From Hymenobacter aerophilus DSM 13606 (GTDB taxonomy: Bacteria; Bacteroidota; Bacteroidia; Cytophagales; Hymenobacteraceae), in contig NZ_KB907809.1 in NCBI RefSeq assembly GCF_000382225.1, positions 90,618-154,617 of the forward strand: DNA of 64,000 nt. Direction: 5' to 3'. Position 1 is the first letter of the stretch; each line of letters starts with the position of its first letter. The position numbers and the translations under genes are program-made. Of the stretch, positions 62,656 through 64,000 are shown piece after piece. Below the pieces are notes generated by a model. That model was given only the letters and a program-made list of their open reading frames with translations. It made no database searches and had not been told where the DNA came from.

Positions 62656-63432
62656 GCGTGAGGACAATTCGCTCATCGGAGCCAGTCGAGGGCGGCCGCC
62701 AAATACCAAAAGCTGAGAAAAGCGGCGCTGGTTTTATCATACCGAGTGGCTAAGCGCCGGTACTGCTTTATACGGTTAAAGAAGCGTTCTACCTGATTGC
62801 GTTCTTTATAGCCCTGCTTGTCGAGCGGCACCGGTTCGAGCCGGTTGGCCCGACTGGGAATAATAACCTCAATGGCATGGTCAGTACAGTAGGCCCGGTT
62901 GGCATCACTATCGTAGGCCGTGTCAGCCAGTACTTTAGCCGGCTTCAGGCCCTCGAGCAGCGGCAACGCCTGGGGACAGTCGCCCGCTTGGCCCGGCGTT
63001 ACGAGCAGGCGAATGGCGCGGCCGAGCGCATCCGTGCAGGCGTGCACCTTGGTACTCAGTCCCCCACGCCCCCGGCCCAAACACTCCGTCTTGGCGTCGC
63101 TTTTTTTTGGCCCGCCGCGTGTTGGTGAGCCCGCATGATAGTCGAGTCCAGCATGACGCTACTCAGGTCGGGGGCCTGCATGGCCTCGAATACGCGTTGC
63201 CAGACGCCGCGCTTGGCCCAGCGGCGGTAGCGCTGGCCCACCGAATTGGCCAGCCCAAAGCGCGCGGGCAGGTCGGCTCACGGGGCACCCGAGCGCATGA
63301 GCCAGACAATGGCGTTGACAAAGAGGCGGTTATCGGTCGCCGTCACGCCGCAATCCGTCGCTTTGCCGGGCAGCATGTCTTTGATAGCCAGCCATTGTTT
63401 GAAGCTGTTTAGGAAGTAGAAGATGGGGCAAT
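62656..63432 (-). mobile_element. second IS5-family insertion sequence (degraded)
   Basis: The limits are approximate. Weak inverted ends are possible (ACAATTCGCTCATC on the left; on the right, minus strand, AAAATTGCCCCATC). It encodes a two-frame IS5-type transposase on the minus strand and appears to have landed at the end of the third element's transposase gene. Confidence 0.6.
62673..63420 (-). pseudogene. IS5-family transposase with in-frame stop
   Basis: OrfA-like part: [19 protein letters not shown] through LMRSGAP, then TGA at 63278-63280 where a Trp is expected, then DLPARFGLANSVGQRYRRWA in the same frame. An 8-A run (63111-63118) supports a normal -1 shift into OrfB (GRGRGGLSTKVHACTDALGR to DWLR). 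The stop codon makes OrfA non-functional. Confidence 0.82.
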
Positions 63433-64000
63433 TTTGCGCAGCAACAATACGGTGAAGGCCAACCAATGCATGGCCAGCCAGTTTTGCAAGCTGGTTTCGT
63501 AGCGCACGAGCAGGGTCTTGAAGCCGTCAAGCCAGGCGTTGAGGCGCTCAATGACCAGGCGTCGGCGGTAGAGTTCGGGGTCGAGCGGCGTGTCATCGTC
63601 GGTCTGCCAGTCGGCCGAGCGTCGGTTTCGCGGGATATTGGCCTCGATACCGCGGCCCGCGCAGGCCTGCCGTAACCTATTGACATCAAAAGCTTTGTCG
63701 GCGTTTAGAAATAAGCCATCCAGGCGCAGGTTGGCCGCTTCGAGCAGCGCACAGAGTTCGGCGAACACGCGCTCCAAGTCAAACGTGTCATGCTGATTGC
63801 CCGCCTGGGGCGTGGCCACGGCCAGGGGCATGCCTTGGTTATCGGCCAGGAAAAGGGCATTGGTCGTGCGGGCTGCTTTGCGGCCCTGGTAGCCGATGGC
63901 CGCCCCGCCGTTCTTAGCCGGCGTGTGGCTGCCGTCGAGTTGGATGCTGGATAAGTCAAGCAGGCGCCGATGCAGACGCAAGCTGTTGAGCCAGATAGTT
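63409..64000 (-). CDS. IS5-family transposase, partial at window end
   Basis: The C-terminal part of a third IS5/ISL2-like transposase, running off the window edge. It contains [38 protein letters not shown] and [23 protein letters not shown]. The last residues after LLLRKI appear to come from the adjacent element. The start lies beyond 64000. Confidence 0.8.
   Translation of the reverse strand, partial: TIWLNSLRLHRRLLDLSSIQLDGSHTPAKNGGAAIGYQGRKAARTTNALFLADNQGMPLAVATPQAGNQHDTFDLERVFAELCALLEAANLRLDGLFLNADKAFDVNRLRQACAGRGIEANIPRNRRSADWQTDDDTPLDPELYRRRLVIERLNAWLDGFKTLLVRYETSLQNWLAMHWLAFTVLLLRKIAPSSTS

Noticed and set aside
59958..64000. Possible CRISPR array or defence island in the repeat-rich end
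   Set aside because: Repeats are IS ends and remnants; there are no regularly spaced unique spacers and no Cas or defence genes.

Overview
The window reads as one GC-rich chromosomal segment of a Bacteroidota bacterium of the Cytophagales type, most likely Hymenobacter or a close relative. This is inferred, not proven by a marker gene. Supporting signs are type IX secretion sorting domains at the C-termini of two large secreted proteins, Bacteroidota promoter boxes of the form TAnnTTTG, TlpA-like envelope thioredoxins, a TonB receptor, a stand-alone LolD ATPase, a NagB-deacetylase fusion and LytS/LytT signalling.

Layout. 0.2-13 kb: zinc-ribbon protein, universal stress protein, TlpA lipoprotein, aconitase, DUF2459 protein, a T9SS-exported subtilase and PaaN. 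12-24 kb: a LytTR regulator and a LytS-type kinase separated by an oppositely oriented NagB-LmbE gene, then hydrolase, hypothetical genes, TonB receptor, Tat-exported oxidoreductase and two related hydrophilic proteins. 24-38 kb: small acetyltransferase, secreted EndA-type nuclease, fasciclin protein, tRNA-Arg(CCG), Ohr, transglutaminase-like protein, SucC, GH113-like glycosidase, LolD, a protein resembling phage annealing-associated proteins, FAD monooxygenase and DnaK. 38-59 kb: a frameshifted alpha/beta hydrolase coupled to a pseudouridine synthase, a VWA membrane protein, acetate kinase, HbpS-like protein, a low-GC orphan, DEAD helicase, envelope thioredoxin, porin, oxidoreductase, methyltransferase, ABC ATPase, CoA-transferase, TrpS, queuosine-precursor transporter, RNase Z, STAS protein and a DUF4198 protein. 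59.9-64 kb: a pile-up of at least five insertion sequences, mostly broken and partly nested.

Most genes are single-gene units ended by a strong hairpin. Aconitase, SucC and acetate kinase belong to central carbon and energy metabolism. PaaN and the CoA-transferase are isolated from any visible pathway. Several envelope or secreted proteins suggest a polymer-degrading lifestyle.

The most unusual content is non-coding. There is a family of long, nearly perfect palindromes built on the core GAGCGnAGCGAAG (about eight copies), and arrays of degenerate 7-bp units (AGCTnnn) placed around terminators and gene ends. One CACTTCT array abuts a start codon. I did not find a clear new defence or multi-gene system. 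The best leads are the repeat families, the frameshifted hydrolase, the split two-component pair, the paired hydrophilic proteins and the IS cluster.
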